Assembly (NCBI GenBank): GCA_005656395.1
Contig: SRSI01000028.1
Coordinates: 1,550,001 to 1,614,000, forward strand
Reading direction: 5' to 3'
Origin: Strongyloides papillosus
Lineage: Eukaryota; Nematoda; Chromadorea; Rhabditida; Strongyloididae
DNA: 64,000 nucleotides
In this document: positions 12,401 to 26,400 of the stretch, in pieces
How the letters are laid out: every line of letters begins with the position of its first letter
How positions within the stretch are numbered: the first letter of the stretch is position 1
Notes under the pieces: generated by a model
What the model was told of the DNA's origin: nothing
The model's database searches: none
Seen by the model: only the letters and a program-made list of their open reading frames with translations
Translations under genes and position numbers: made by a program

Positions 12401-15400
12401 TACATTTGGTATTAATGAATCTATAATATTATATATTATGTACTTTTATAGGTCATCTTTATTAAGGTAGAAAATTTACTACTAGATTGTTGATTAATAA
12501 AAAAAGATATATAATGATAATAATTTCAAAAAAAAGAGACAAAAAAGTTGTTAATTCAAGTTTAATCATTTTGTATAGTTAATGACGTTTAAAAATTTTA
12601 CCATCAATTTTATGGTTGATTGATATATTTTAAAGAATTTAATTTATACATTATTTTATAAAAGAGAGTTATATGATATGAATGATTAGTTAGTAAAATT
12701 TTGATAGGTGTTATAGGCTGTGATATATTAAATAGTGAGACATAAAATATTACAATTATAAGCTAATATAAAGTTCAATTAATATTATTGCAACATATAA
12801 CATATTCTGTCATTAAAGAGTATATTTAGCGTAGGAGGTTGATGAATTAAAACTTATACTAACTTGAACCAGGAACTGAAAAATTATTGTTGTAATATTT
12901 AAAAAAAATTTTTTTGAGTAAAGTGGTTAGAAATCTAAAAGTTGTATATATAAAATAAGTATAAGACAAATTTTGTTAGACGGAAGATAATTTTATTCTT
13001 TAGGTACCGGAAGTTATATAGGCTAAATGTATTTTGATGGAGTGTGTGTCTTAAAAATTAATGGATAAAACGAATAAAACACCCACGCATTTATGAGAAG
13101 TTTAAACTCATGAAAGTTTATTGTTAACAATAAAACTTTTACAATATTTTTTATATGTTGTATTATACACTTAAATTACCATCATTACCATAAATTAATA
13201 TTCTTAATACCTACATTTGTTTATTCTTTTTGTTTCCTGAAAATTTACCAAATTAACTATTTTCATTTGTTATATAGACGCATCATTATGAAGTGGAAGA
13301 AAATAATATTCGTTTTTAAACTAAAAATCTTTGATGGGAAATAAACTTATTTTTTTGTCAGTTACTTAACAATAATGGTGTACTTAGAGATAAATAAAAT
13401 AAAATAGTTTTGTCGTAGGCCCACACAGTACTTTCTTAAGTGTTTACTTTAATTCTCTCAATGTCATGAAAACTCTCACAAACGAGTGATATGGTTATTA
13501 AATTTAAACCTGAAGGGATAAAAAAACTTTTTTTTACAATATAATTCTTTTCAAACTTTCTATCTTAATCTGTAATAAATATATACATATAAATGTGTAT
13601 ATGTAGAGTAACAATAATATCAATATATTTACATTTAAAATGTATAAATTTATATTTAATAGTCAAAATTTTTCTAAAGAATCTTTCTTTTATTCACAAA
13701 ACATATGTTTCAAAGAAGATGAAGAAAAAAGGAAAATTATTATTCTATATATTTGCATTTAAAAGAATGGAAGTTTATAATTTTTTAAAAATAGGTCATT
13801 CCTTAAAGTTAATCCAAATTTTTAAATAAATATTTGTTAAAATAAAAAAATTTTTATTTTTCTCAAATTGTAAAGACTTTTTGTTTAATAGAAAAATATA
13901 ATATAGTAGATAATAGTTTAAAAAAATTATAGTGAATGAATATGATGGAACAAAAGAAATCTCAATAAAAAGATAAGCACTTTTAATATTTACTATTGGT
14001 AAGAAAAATAATTTTTTTTACTAAAATGTATTTTATAATGGTTAAAATTAAAAAGTAATTTCATATTTTTTACATCAAAATAAATGAGTTCAAAAATAGT
14101 AACATTTTGTAATAGTCATTTTTGTATATATTTTTTAACTGCACAATACCATTTTAAAAAGGTCTCGACAATATTTAAAAACACATTTACAAAATAATGA
14201 TATTTTTGAATGATTAATAAATATATCAAAACAGGTGATAACTTTAAAAGTTAAAATGTTTTTATTGTACTTTATTTTGATGTAAAAAATTATCTTACAT
14301 ACTAAGAATTTTGGTGCACTTTTAAATGTGCAATCAATTTATTTCTCCTACAACTATTATTTTTATAAAAAAAAGGAAAAGGAATTATAAAAAAAATTAT
14401 ATTAAAAATTTTCTCTAAAAAATAAATATTATATTAAGTATTAATTTCAAAAGTATACGGAAGAAAGATTATAAAGAAATAGTGATGGAAAAAACATCTT
14501 TAGTGTATTAAAAGATTTCTTTTTAATACCTCCAAGATAAATTTTACTACAAATCTACGACACCCACACAAAAGCACTAGATAAAATTATGAATTTAGAT
14601 ATAAAATAAATATTGTATGAAAAATATTAATAGGATATATAATATCACAAAAAACAAACGATCATCTTTATTTTTATAGTTTAATAATTCTCTCCCAGAA
14701 AATCTATCCTCAAACAACTACGTGTAGGCAACAATTTTCAATGACAAAACCAAAGAAAAATATAAAAAAGAAGTAAAATGATGAAATTTATATATTTTAT
14801 ATCTTTTTTAATTCTTTTAAACTGGAACAAAAAACAAACACCTAGCTTGTTAGAGGCAAATTAATTTACACTAATATTTTCATCTTAAAATTTGACATGT
14901 CACCACTTTTTTAACAACCTAACATCTTTTTACATAAAAATATTGTTGTTAAATAAATAATAAGAAATAATATTTTAAATGTAAAGAGATTAAAAATTAC
15001 CCCTCTTTTTTATTATTATTTAATAAACGGAAATATTTGTTATAAAAAAAATTCAATTACATTCTCTTGGATATTAATTTCTTTATTAGTTTTTACTACA
15101 ATGATTTCTTTTGACTTTTTTTAAATATAGTTAAATAATAAGGTGTGGTATGGTAAATATAAAAATGTCTTGAAAAAATTGATGATAGATAGTTAATTTA
15201 TGTAAGTATATAAGTGTTAAATATTTATAATTGTTTATGTGAAATATTTTTTCGTTTTTTATTTACATTTGATATTCATAACCAAATTTTTATAAAATTT
15301 CCAATAAATCTATTATAATAATGTTCTGAAATTAAATAAAAGACATTGGTTTAGTTTATCATATCATTTTTAAAAATACGCATATTTATCAAACGACTTC

Positions 15401-15710
15401 GTGTTACGTTATATAGTTTATAAGGCAAAGAAGAAAAGATAAGAAGTTTATTTTCACTAATCAAATATTCGTATTTTAAAATTTTAATAAAAATGATATT
15501 AAAATAATTATACAACAAAATATACAAATTAAAAAAGAATACTTTTTCCTCTTGTAATCACTTTTTTTAATATTTATTACTTTTATTTATTTTTGCGTTA
15601 CATTTTTTTTATTTTTAATGATTACAATACCCGTAGGGTAATGAATAATAAAATTTTTATAGATGGATGAATAAAATAAGATGTTTAAATAGTTTTTTTT
15701 AGTTTGGTAT
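9422..15710. other. 6.3-kb gene desert
   Basis: AT-rich sequence without a supported gene on either strand. Open frames near 10688-10894, 13593-13829 and 15587-15781 are low-complexity chance frames, the last overlapping the GPCR 3' end. The only outstanding item is a GC-rich perfect hairpin at 10676-10706, listed separately. Much of this block is probably regulatory sequence for the flanking phosphatase and GPCR genes, but no specific element could be shown. Confidence 0.5.
10676..10706. ncRNA. GC-rich hairpin, possible structured RNA or inverted-repeat relic
   Basis: CCGCCTACA (10678-10686) and TGTAGGCGG (10696-10704) are perfect inverted copies separated by a 9-base loop. One A-T and one G-T pair extend the stem to 11. 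In sequence of about 20 percent GC, a 9-bp stem with 6 G-C pairs is unexpected. No tRNA, spliced-leader or Sm-site pattern surrounds it. It could be an ncRNA stem, the tip of a decayed inverted-repeat element, or a protein-binding palindrome. Confidence 0.3.
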
Positions 15711-17318
15711 TTAAACAATAACATCATCACATGAACTTTGTTCAATGCTACTAAATAGTCCTTCGACTGGATCACAATCAATGAAACTTGAATCAGATGA
15801 TACTATCTTCATCGTATCAGAACTTCCTCTATCCATGTTTTCTTCTCCTTTTTTCCCATTATTCACCATATCTGACAAATCATTTTGTTCTTTTATTTTT
15901 TGAAGTAACGGATAAGATGTTATCATCTCTTTTCCTTCATCCCTTAAAGGAATAATTGAATCTTTATTGGTAATTTTTGTCTCAGATATTGTGTATTTAT
16001 TTAAGCTTTTCGATGTACTTTTAGTTTTTCGATTTTTATAAAACGTCTGAATACACAAATCTCTAAATTGTGGATTTAACCATGCATAAAGAACTGGATT
16101 AAAAACAATGTTAGTCATCGCAATACTATGAGTAAATAAATTGATTAAATATGATAAATCTAAGTCATCATCACCATCTATTTTGAATATTGTTTGATCC
16201 TCATCATATTCTAAAACTAGTGAAACAACATTATGTGGTAACCAAGTTAATCCAAATATAACAACCATACTAACCAATATTATTGTATTCCTTCTTGTTT
16301 GATTTAGAAGGCGTTGTTTATCTTTTTCTTTTTGTATAGCCAATGTTGGTACATTATTCTGACCAATTTCATAATTATTCGCTGTAACTGTTGTTAATGT
16401 TCGACTTAATACAACACAGCTTTTTTTATCATTTTCCATGTTTAAATGTTCACTAATATTTGTGTAATTTGAGCTTCTACCTAAGGCAACAAAACGTTCA
16501 TCAATCTTTCTAATTCTCAATTTCGCTCTACTTTTTAATTTTGAAAAGATAGTTGCATAACAAAATGCCATTACACTAAATGGAAAGACAAATTGTGCTA
16601 CCATTACCATTAATGTGTACGCTCTTCGACTTTCAGGATTTGGCCATTTTTCGGTACAAAAAACACCACATACACCCTTCAAAAATTTTAATTTTAATGA
16701 ATACATTTTTATTAATAAACTTACATCATAACTTTGTATGTACATAAATAATACATATGGTATATTAAAAATTAATGATAATGTCCAAAGAATCCCAGTA
16801 ACTATTAGGGCACCCTTCCTACTAAGAGTCTTTGAGTGTGGTTTAACAACTAATATATAACGATCAACAGCTATAGCTCCAAGGCTAAAAGTACATATGT
16901 AAATACTAACTCCTTGTATGAGAGCAATTAAACGACATAAAACTTCACCAAAATACCAATTTTTAAAGACATTTGTGACTGGTGTGATTGGTAGTGATAA
17001 AAGACATACAATAATATCGCTAGCAGCCAAATTAAGTATAAACATATTTTGAACACTCTTAAAAAGTTGTTTTAATTAGTGTGATTTTGAAGGAAAAATT
17101 GATAACAATACCTGTAATACTTTATGTCTTACAGTAACATAAATAATACAAACATTTCCAATAATACCAAGCGTAAAAATTACCATATAAAAGATAGCAA
17201 ATGGTATAAAGACATAAGGGTTCGATGATGGATCAGGATACATCTGATAATAAACTTCACATTTACCGTCATTAGTTATCTCAATAACAGATATATTACT
17301 ATCAGTATAACTCATCAT
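15711..17318 (-). CDS. Neuropeptide receptor, class A GPCR, NPY/NPF-receptor type
   Basis: Spliced model of 501 aa: exons 17318-17112, 17057-16725 and 16676-15711. The second intron (16724-16677, GTAAGT...TTTTTGAAG) is 48 nt with no stop, so it can be misread as coding. Removing it restores a normal extracellular loop 2 with CGVFCTEKWP. Seven membrane segments are visible: TM1 with GIIGN, TM2 with NLAASD, TM3 ending in DRY, TM4 after the SRKGALIV stretch, TM5 in VMVAQFVFPFSVMAFCY, TM6 with FGLTWLPHN, and TM7 with FNPVLYAWLN. The conserved Cys pair of TM3 and loop 2 is present. The WLPHN and NPVLYAWLN forms and the FCTEKWP loop are typical of NPY/NPF-like receptors (nematode NPR family), which couple peptide ligands to G proteins in neurons. 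Loop 3 and the C-tail are long. The exact orthologue and ligand are not determined. Confidence 0.9.
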
Positions 17319-20300
17319 AATATATCATTACTTCCTTGTAAATAAAAAGAAAAATATCTAAAAATATTTAATTTATATTTTTAATTTATACAAAAAAAAT
17401 TTATTTTTTCCTAAACAATTTTCTTTATTTCTAAGAAATGCCATATATATCTATCAACAAGGTGGAAAATACTGGGAAAATGTTAGAAATAGAAATATTT
17501 AAGACAATATTAATCAAGTATGGTACATAGTTCTTAATATATATATTTTAAACATATTGCATTCATTTTTATACAAAAATTATTTTCATCTACATATATT
17601 TATGTGCATAAGAAAAAAAAGTTACCAAATTAGCAAACATATTAATTATATATAACAAAAAATTGTAAATTGCAAATAATTTTCATTTAATAATTGCCAA
17701 TTTTTAGTATATAATATTTTAGGTGACTGTTATAAACATGATAACACAAATTGGGGAAGAACTTAAAATTATAAGTAAAAATAGTTGTTTAATAAATATT
17801 GGGCCATAAGAATTAAGATATACTATATGAAGAGGAGGAGGAAAGAAATATTTCATTGTTTTTAAGGATTAGCTATAAAAAAATAGACAAAAAATTGTAG
17901 CGGTTATAATTTTAATAACTAATAGTGTGAATAAAAAAAAAATGAAATAGAAGATTGATGTTAGATGAAATTTGATATGTCAATGATTTGAACTATTATA
18001 GAGAATTAAATTAATAAATTATCTATTCAATAAAAAATTAGATGTACTTGAAAAAAATTCTTTAGTTATGTTAATTCTTAATTAATCATATCTCAAAGTT
18101 ACTATTATATTTTAGATACTATTTTTATGAAAAAAATCTTATATTCTTACATGCATTTTTTTAATTACATGACTAAATATTAATTGAATTTGAAAACGAA
18201 ATTAACAATTTTTTAAGAAAATAATCTTCGCAAACTCTTTTCTCATCAATTATAAACACGTCTTAAAAATTATTTTCTGAAAAAAAATAAAAAATTTTAA
18301 AAAATATATTTTTTTCTTAATCTATATATCATGTCTAAGTTATATACCAGGTGCAAAAATTAGTTTTTTAAAAACATTTTAAATTGATACCTATTTTTTT
18401 ATCCCGCCATCTTATTGCATCATAATCTTAATAATTGAATTATTATCTTAAAGAAAAATGCATTAAAATAATATCAGAAATTGGTATTTCTACTTTTCAA
18501 AACATAATATAAATTACAATTTTAAAATTTTGTAAAAAAAATTGTATTTTAATCGTTTTTATTAAGAAGAAACAAAAAAAAATAAAAGTTACAGCTTTTT
18601 GGGATAATAACAAAATAATGTTAAATATATTTTTATGGGAAATATTAATATATATAGACATATCTTTAATCTCATTCAAATATTAAAAATTTTCTTGTCA
18701 TATTAAAATAAAAAATGATGTACAATAAATTATTGGTGGGGAGAAGAAAACAAATGAAAATAAACATTTTTCTTGGATATTATGTAAATAAAGCTAAATT
18801 ATATTTTTTAAAACTTTAAACTATTTGATAGAATGATTTTTGAGAAAATGAGTAAAGAAATTTTTGAAATGATAAATAGATTAAAATTAAAAATAGACTA
18901 AAATCTCTTTTAACTAAGTCTATAAAATTATTCTTATAATATTATACTACTACTATAATTTTTCATTTTAATCCCCTAGAAATTTTTCTAATTTAATTAA
19001 AAATTTCTACAATAATGATTAATTTATTTTAATCTTCCTAAAAAAGGAATATATTTGCATGTTAATTAGATATATTTAACATATCAAAGTACCATGTCCT
19101 ATGGAGTATACAATAGTAGTGGTGAATGGAAGGTTAAAGATTTCATAATATTTAAATATTAAAATATTTCAATTTACCATTAAAAAAATTTATTATCCTT
19201 TTTTATTATAACTACTTGAAAAATAATAGAAATGTACTTTAATTACAAAAAATATGTTTTATACCATATATAATTTATGAAAAAAGTGACATAAAGCTTA
19301 AGAAACCGAAATACATTCTTAGAAATTATTTTTTTTTCTTATCAAAGTCATAATGTCTATATTTTTCAAAAAAAATGCTAGGGCTATTATATTTTCATAT
19401 ATATTTTATATTTGTATTAAATAATATTTAAAAATGATGCCTTAACACTTTCAATTTTTGGTAAATAAAACTTATCCAGAAAAATTATAAATTTTTTAGT
19501 TAATCAAGGGTATATGTATGGGATGACAAAAAAATTGATAATAAAATTTAATATAATATTAAAAGAAAAAATAGTCTTCAAAATTAAATTTTTTTGTAAA
19601 TTACAATGTTATTATAAAAGTATTAATCATTTTTAAGCAAATATTTTTTTCTACTATAATCACCTCAAAGGTTTTCTATGTTTCTAAGTAAACTTAAAGA
19701 TAAACTTTATTAAATATAAAATACACTTGATTTTTCCTTTTTTTTCCATCTCCAACAATTTATCTTTTAATAAATATCCATTGGAGTGAAATAAAAAAAT
19801 ATTTTGTTATTTGAATTGATTATATCGGTTACTCTTTATGTTATATTAATGAACAATAAAATAAAAATACTTTATCTTTGTTTTTTTAAAATTCTCATTT
19901 TTTTTTAAATTGAAAAGAATCCGTAATTTTTAGGAATCACTAGAAAGAATTAATTAAATTATGCACGTATTTTTTATTACAAAAAGTTAAAAATAAAATA
20001 AAAAAATAATAGGAGAGATATCAAGAATTGCTATAATTAATATTAAAAAATGAAAATAAAGGAGTGGGAAAAAAGTTATTGATGGATTGGAATCAAAAAA
20101 CACGAAGGTTAATGTTCTTTTTGAATGGAAAGATAATTAAAATATTTAAATATATATGTTTGACGTATTTTTTAAGCATCTTTTGGATGATAATAATAAT
20201 AAAAAATATTTTTAGTTTTCGTATATATACGATATGGATAATTATTAATTATAATACAGCACGTAGCTTTTTTAAAAAACGGAAATGATGTTTTTTAAAG

Positions 20301-23218
20301 TACATATAGATTTTTTAACATGATATGTATATTTTAAATATTTAGTATAAAAAGTATTGGTAATTAAAATTTTTCTAATTTTGAAAGTACTAATAATTTT
20401 TATAAACAATTTATTTTTAATTTTACTCTTTGAGATGTATTAAATATATAGTTTCATTGAATGATGGATAATTAGTGAAATGACATAATTTATCAAGGGA
20501 AAAATAAGGGATAGGTTATTATTGAAATTTAGTGAAAAACTGACAATTTTTTACCATTTTTATATTTGTTTTAAAAAAAGGTTGTGTAATTCTATTTGAA
20601 ATGTTCAATGATCCAAAATTAGCATGTGGATAGGTTAAAAAAAAAGTAAAACATCAAGCAATAATTATAAAAAAGTTAGCTAAAATTGCACCTAATTATA
20701 TTTTTTTTCCTTGAAACAGCAGGAGAATTTAAATATATTTTTAAATTCAATATAATGTACTTTTATGAAATTTATACAGAAACCTAATCATTAATATGTT
20801 AGTTCCCTTTTCGTTCAGTAAAATATATTAGCTAACCAAGTCAATAAAAAGTTATCAATAAAATATTTTTGTATTAAAAATTTAAAAAAAATAAAATCTT
20901 TATTTTTTACTCTAATTTTACATGTATTGTTATATATATTTTCTTATTATAATAAATATATTTGTCTCTTTAAATATAATACAGATATATAAAATATTAT
21001 CAAGTTTTGAAGAGTAATTTTTGAACAGTCAATGGTAAAATTTATTTTATTTTTCACAATTAATAATATTATATTTAATAAATGATGAATGGCAGTTTAC
21101 TTTAAAAATTAAAATGTTAACTATTTTAATAAATAAGTATACTTGAATATGTTATTATTATTAGGTGATATTTTATATGATAAATGATATATAAGACTTA
21201 ATTGGAAAACATTCAGCTTTTCTTTAGTCATTGTTATTTTTGAGTGTCATTTTATGTACATTTTTGTTTTTGAAAATTTTAATTAATGGAATTACTGTTA
21301 ATTTTTAACATATAATTATATTTTAATCATCCATTGAGAATAAAGGATTAACAGATAATAAATTAAGTATAATCCCATTAATTTTACTTTAATAAGAAGA
21401 ATATGTCTCTTGTGGTATAAATAACATTTAAGTAAATGTTTTTTTTAATATGGATTATTATTAATTGAATTGTTTAACATTTCCATAACCAATAGAAATA
21501 ATTGACTATCTATCTCACCTGTATTTATTTTTCTATTGTAAAAATTACATTGTCAATCAACAAAAATATCAATAAAAATGCAAATATGCAATTGGTAAAT
21601 TGCCATTATGGTAGACTTTAAATTTTAACACTTGAAACATCATTATTTTATGATCATTGAACAATTAAATCTTTATGAAGTAAATTTGATATATTCATTT
21701 TCTTTTTGCAAAAATTTTCCGTTACAAAGAAGGTCAAAAACGAAACATGGAAGGAAAAAAAGTTATTGCATCAAGGTATCAATATTACAAATCTTATATA
21801 TTACTCAGCAAAAATTATTGTCTTTTTCACTATGTATTTGTGCACCAAATATAAATATTCATATTTTCTTACCATTTCTCTTTAATAAATGTAGTGAAGA
21901 AAATTAAAGGGAAAAAAGTGTTTGATGGAAAGGAGCATTATTATCAGATTAGAGCTTTTACAAAATTATACAGAATTTAATATTTTTAACCTTTATTATA
22001 ATCCTAATCAGTTGTAGTTTATCGCATTTAATACTTAAATTTCTCCATAATAAAAAAAGAATAATCTCACTCACAAGATAAGTTGATTTTTTGACGATGA
22101 GATTAGTGTGGAAATTGTAACATTATAAGGAAGAAAAAATATTCTTCACATGAATTATTTAAATAAAAAAGATTATAAATTTCCATATAAAATATTTACT
22201 TGATTTTTTAATTAATTAAGATACTTGATTAAGTTTAATTTAAAATCTCTTATAATAATTGCATCAGACTTAACTATTTGATCATTTATAAAATATAATT
22301 AAACGGAGTTTTTAAACATTTTTACAAATATCGGTCTTTCTAATTTATTATAATAATAAATGTTGATGTGTCATAAAATAAAGAATTTTCCATCATTTTC
22401 ATTAGCTAAAAATTATTTGAAATCTTTTTATTATGTAGTATGATAAAATTAAATGATCACATTTATATGTATGTCTGTTGAAAAAAAAAGTTTATAGTTT
22501 ATTATTTGTTAACCGGAAATTACAGACAATAGTTTAAAAATTGTTTGTATCTAACATATACTTGAAGATAAAAATTTTTGGTAGTTGAAGAAGTGATGTA
22601 AAGATTAATATAACAACAAAAAAATTACTAACATCATTAAGGGATCACTTTTTTGTTAAGTACTTCAAAATGTTTCTTTTTGTAATGTTGATAACTTAAT
22701 CTAGTTCCAATAGTAATTTAACTATAATATCTTATTACAAAATTTATGTAACAACTCTGAAATAATTCAATATGATCACTTAAGTTCTAGTTCCTTTACA
22801 TCACATTTTTAATAAAAATGCTTTTTGATAAGAAAGTGTATGATGATAAAAATTGATAATATATAATATCATTGACCAATTAGATAAGTCATAATATCTT
22901 TAATCATACACTTCTGGACATTCTTTTTTATCATAACGATTAACAAAAAAAAGGCATATAACATTACAATACATACAAATGGGTGTGTCTAAATTCTTAA
23001 ATAATTCTTGGCGCATAAAGCATTTAACGACAATTATAATGAATGTTCTGATAACTGCAAAACTTAATCAGCCCTATATAAATTAAGACAGACAACTTCT
23101 TTAAATTATTCACACATTTTAATTTTTATTTTATAAGATACTATTATAAACCACAACAAATTAAACTATATATTATTAAGCTTATTTTTTACCTAGTATA
23201 ATAAGCTTACCTACCAAG
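17319..23218. other. 5.9-kb gene desert
   Basis: No supported gene. Open frames at 18497-18679, 20064-20288 and 21632-21907 begin at non-ATG codons or are runs of Phe, Ile, Lys and Asn, and none shows a domain or splice partner. The left edge is the GPCR promoter side. At the right edge, CTATATAAAT (23074-23083) may be a TATA box for the small gene at 23219. Confidence 0.5.
23074..23083 (+). promoter_or_regulatory. Possible TATA box of the 23219 gene
   Basis: CTATATAAAT lies about 136 bases upstream of the ATG at 23219, after a relatively GC-richer stretch (AATCAGCC). That spacing allows a 5' UTR of about 110 bases. TATA-like words are frequent at this base composition, so support is weak. 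Confidence 0.25.
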
Positions 23219-23413
23219 ATGTTTAATGTACCACAACAGTATGAGGAATTTTTAAGCTTCAGCAGTAATTCAAAACCTGATTTAAAGATACTTACTAATT
23301 ATGGAAGACCACGTCTTGATAGTTTATCATCTACTATGCCAAAAGTTACTTTTGTTAGTAGACCAATTAAACAATCTTCAAGAGGATTAACTTCACTTCG
23401 TCCAGGACAATAG
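23219..23413 (+). CDS. Small basic protein, 64 aa, unrecognised
   Basis: ATG-to-TAG frame with a balanced composition unlike the chance frames nearby. It starts MFNVPQQYEEFLSFSS and ends TSLRPGQ, with many Ser, Pro and Arg residues and a net positive second half (RPIKQSSRG). There is no signal peptide or membrane segment, so it is likely intracellular. A TATA-like element lies upstream and T-rich sequence follows. I do not recognise a family. It may be a nematode- or genus-specific small protein, or one exon of a larger gene whose other exons I could not find. Confidence 0.5.
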   Translation: MFNVPQQYEEFLSFSSNSKPDLKILTNYGRPRLDSLSSTMPKVTFVSRPIKQSSRGLTSLRPGQ

Positions 23414-26400
23414 TACTAGGTACATACTTCTTCATCGGATTCAACAAAAAGTTTACATAAAATAAATAAATTTAAGGATTGTTGATGTGAAATGTTTTAG
23501 AAGAGTTATAAAGAAAAAATATATACAAACATTGAAGATACAACTTTTGTTGAATTTCTAATTTATCAATTGAATTTTATATAATTCTCCCCTTCCTGAT
23601 TAATTGTGGATCAATTTGGAAAATGATATAAAATTCTAATATCAGAGTCACATTATCACTTTTGTGTACATACAATATATATATATATATTCTCTGTACA
23701 TATCTGTATCATAATTTATATACCGTAAAAATTATTAATATTTATAAAAAAAAAACTTGAGGTTTTTATTATATAAATCCTGTAAAGAAATGATAACAAA
23801 AAAATTTTATTGAAAAGGTGTTAAAAATTAAAAAAAGTAAAATTATAAAACTTTATTTTATTTAATTATCATTCTTATATTTTATAATAACCAAATAAAC
23901 AATATTATTGTTTCGGAAACGAAATTAATTGTCAAAATTATCTTATCATGATTACTTTTTCTATTGTTTTTAATAATAATTTATTGATATGATAGAAAAT
24001 TTTTAAGATAGTATGTTTAATGTTATTGTTATCTGTTTATTTCTTCATTTTGGATTTTTAACTATCATCTCACCTGATAGGTTAAATTTACAACACTTAT
24101 TATTATAATCTCGTTGTCTTGATATATCAATAAAACTTGAAAAAAAATTTTTTTGTGTAGTAGGGAAAAAAGTATAAAGTGATAACCTTTTTATCTTCTT
24201 CAAATGTTTTAATAATAAGATTTTTAGAAAATATAATTATTTAAACATAAAAATTTTAATACATATAAGATTGATTAATGTGCAAAAATTAACTAGTTTT
24301 AATGAGAAAATATATATCAAGTTAAATTGATATTGTTAAAATTACATATCTTGTAACAATAAGCTTATAAAATTAACACAAAATCTTGTAAATATAATAA
24401 CCTTTTCTTTTAAAAAAATCTTAAGCTATTTTTTATATTATTAAAAAAGTAATATTTATGGCATACTGTAGAAATGTTGGTTATAAAAATTACACAATTT
24501 TAAAAATGAATATAAATATGTTACATATTTTTAAATATCTTTTTTTAGACTATGTCCTCCAGTTTATAGTTAATATTGTATTTATATATCAAACAGGTAT
24601 ATTTATAGAAGTAAAAAATTTGGTATACTGGGGCAATAGTCACGAGATCAGAGCTGTATAAAATTAATAATAAATATTCTTATAAATTTTCCTTAATTTC
24701 TCTTTTTTTATTACTTCTAATCAATCAGTTTTTAATCGAATTTTTGTAAAAATTAAACCATTAGATAAAAATCAAAAAGTTGGTTTCTCTCCAAGATTAC
24801 ACTTTTTTATGAAATATTTTATTTAATTATACGTTTTTTAAATAGAAATCCTAAACAATCTCTTTTAGTAACAACTGATCTTTTAATCTAATTTTTCACT
24901 AAACATCTGATAGGTAGTACATTTTTATGTAATAAAAATTAAATTAAAATAGATTTTTTATATTATGTAAAAAAATGTATCTAACATTCTCGAATATCGT
25001 TTTTTTTGCTAATAATAATAAATCAAAATGTTTGACATTAATTTACAAGAAAAATGATTATTATAAAATTTTGTGGAAGTAAAATTAAAATATATGTTTT
25101 ATATTCTATTTTTATTACACACAAATAGATGCAAACATACTATTATCTATCTTGAACACCTTAATTTTGCAAAAAAAAAGATCTTTTAATGGAAATACAT
25201 AAAAAGTTATGGAAATTGCTATCACGTGGTAAAAATATTTTATTTACCTTTTTATTGTAGTAATTATATATTTTGAGAGAAATTATATCATGCACATGTC
25301 TATCACAGACATCTTAAAAATGTCAGTGAAAGAGATTTATATTGTTTAAAAATTGTTACATGTCTTAATAATTAGGCATATCTACTTTTGCAACATCTTT
25401 TTCCATTACCATTTAATTATATTCTTTTTTTAAGTTTATTAATTATAATATAGAAAAATTTTGTAGTGATAAGATAGATAAATACAATGTACTAATTGAA
25501 CTGATAACAAATTATGGAATGATGTAACAAAATTGTAGGAAAAGAATTATATTAGATTATTAATTTTTAAACAACTTTGTCTACAATATAATTACAAGTC
25601 ACCATCAGAAATTTATGCGATTGCTTGTTGATTTTTGAAAAGTTAATTTGTCATTAGAATGGTCTTTTTTTGATTTCATTAACCATCATTTTCTGATAAT
25701 TTTTCTGTTTACTACCAAACATTGGATTAAGGAAAATGACAATATTGATAGGAAAGTAGTATCATTATTCTTTTTTTAATATAAAACATCATAAATTGTC
25801 GAACAGTTAAATTTTTTTAACTTACATAAAACAGATGTTGGTCTTTTGTAAACGATAAGAAATAATAGATATATCTTGCAAGAACAAAAATAATATTTAT
25901 AAAATTAATTTTTGGGAAACAAAAAATTGTTCTAATTAGCACAATAAAAAAATGTTGTTATTCAGTATTAAATATTGACAAAAAAATAATTTATTATTTC
26001 AAATAAAAGTCATTTGATGTTACTTTTTTTATAATTGAAAATACACAAAAAAATATTTTATATCAAAAGTGATAACATTATCAAGATTTATATTTTTAAA
26101 TTCAAGAGTTAAATCAAACTTTTTTTGTGTTAACTATCACAATAAAGGTGATTTTAGTTGAGTAGGTAAAATGAGAGGAGATTGATACTTGGCATTCCTG
26201 CCGCTAGAGAAGTGATGGATAATGTTTTTTACAATGATAGGAGCTTAATGATGTAACTAAAAAGTTTAACTCTAGGTTTTATTTCTACACCTTCTATCTT
26301 TTTTATTCTATTTTTATTTTATAAATGATTATCATTGACAAAATAATTAGACATTTTTACATATACTTATAATTTAATTACACTTTTATACTATCTAGCC
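23414..26400. other. Intergenic, AT-rich
   Basis: No supported gene. The frame at 24458-24661 is low complexity. A TA microsatellite lies near 23677-23691. A somewhat GC-richer patch (26188-26216, with TTGGCATTCCTGCCGCTAG) about 190 bases before the phosphoesterase start is the most promoter-like sequence here, without a recognised motif. Confidence 0.45.

Noticed and set aside
21632..21907. 91-codon plus-strand frame
   Set aside because: Begins at TTG and shows no coding pattern beyond a short basic stretch.
10750..21990. Similar 25-base words (TAGAGCTTTTAAAAAATTATAC and a near copy) at about 10752 and 21950
   Set aside because: One short AT-rich match over 11 kb is expected by chance at this composition.
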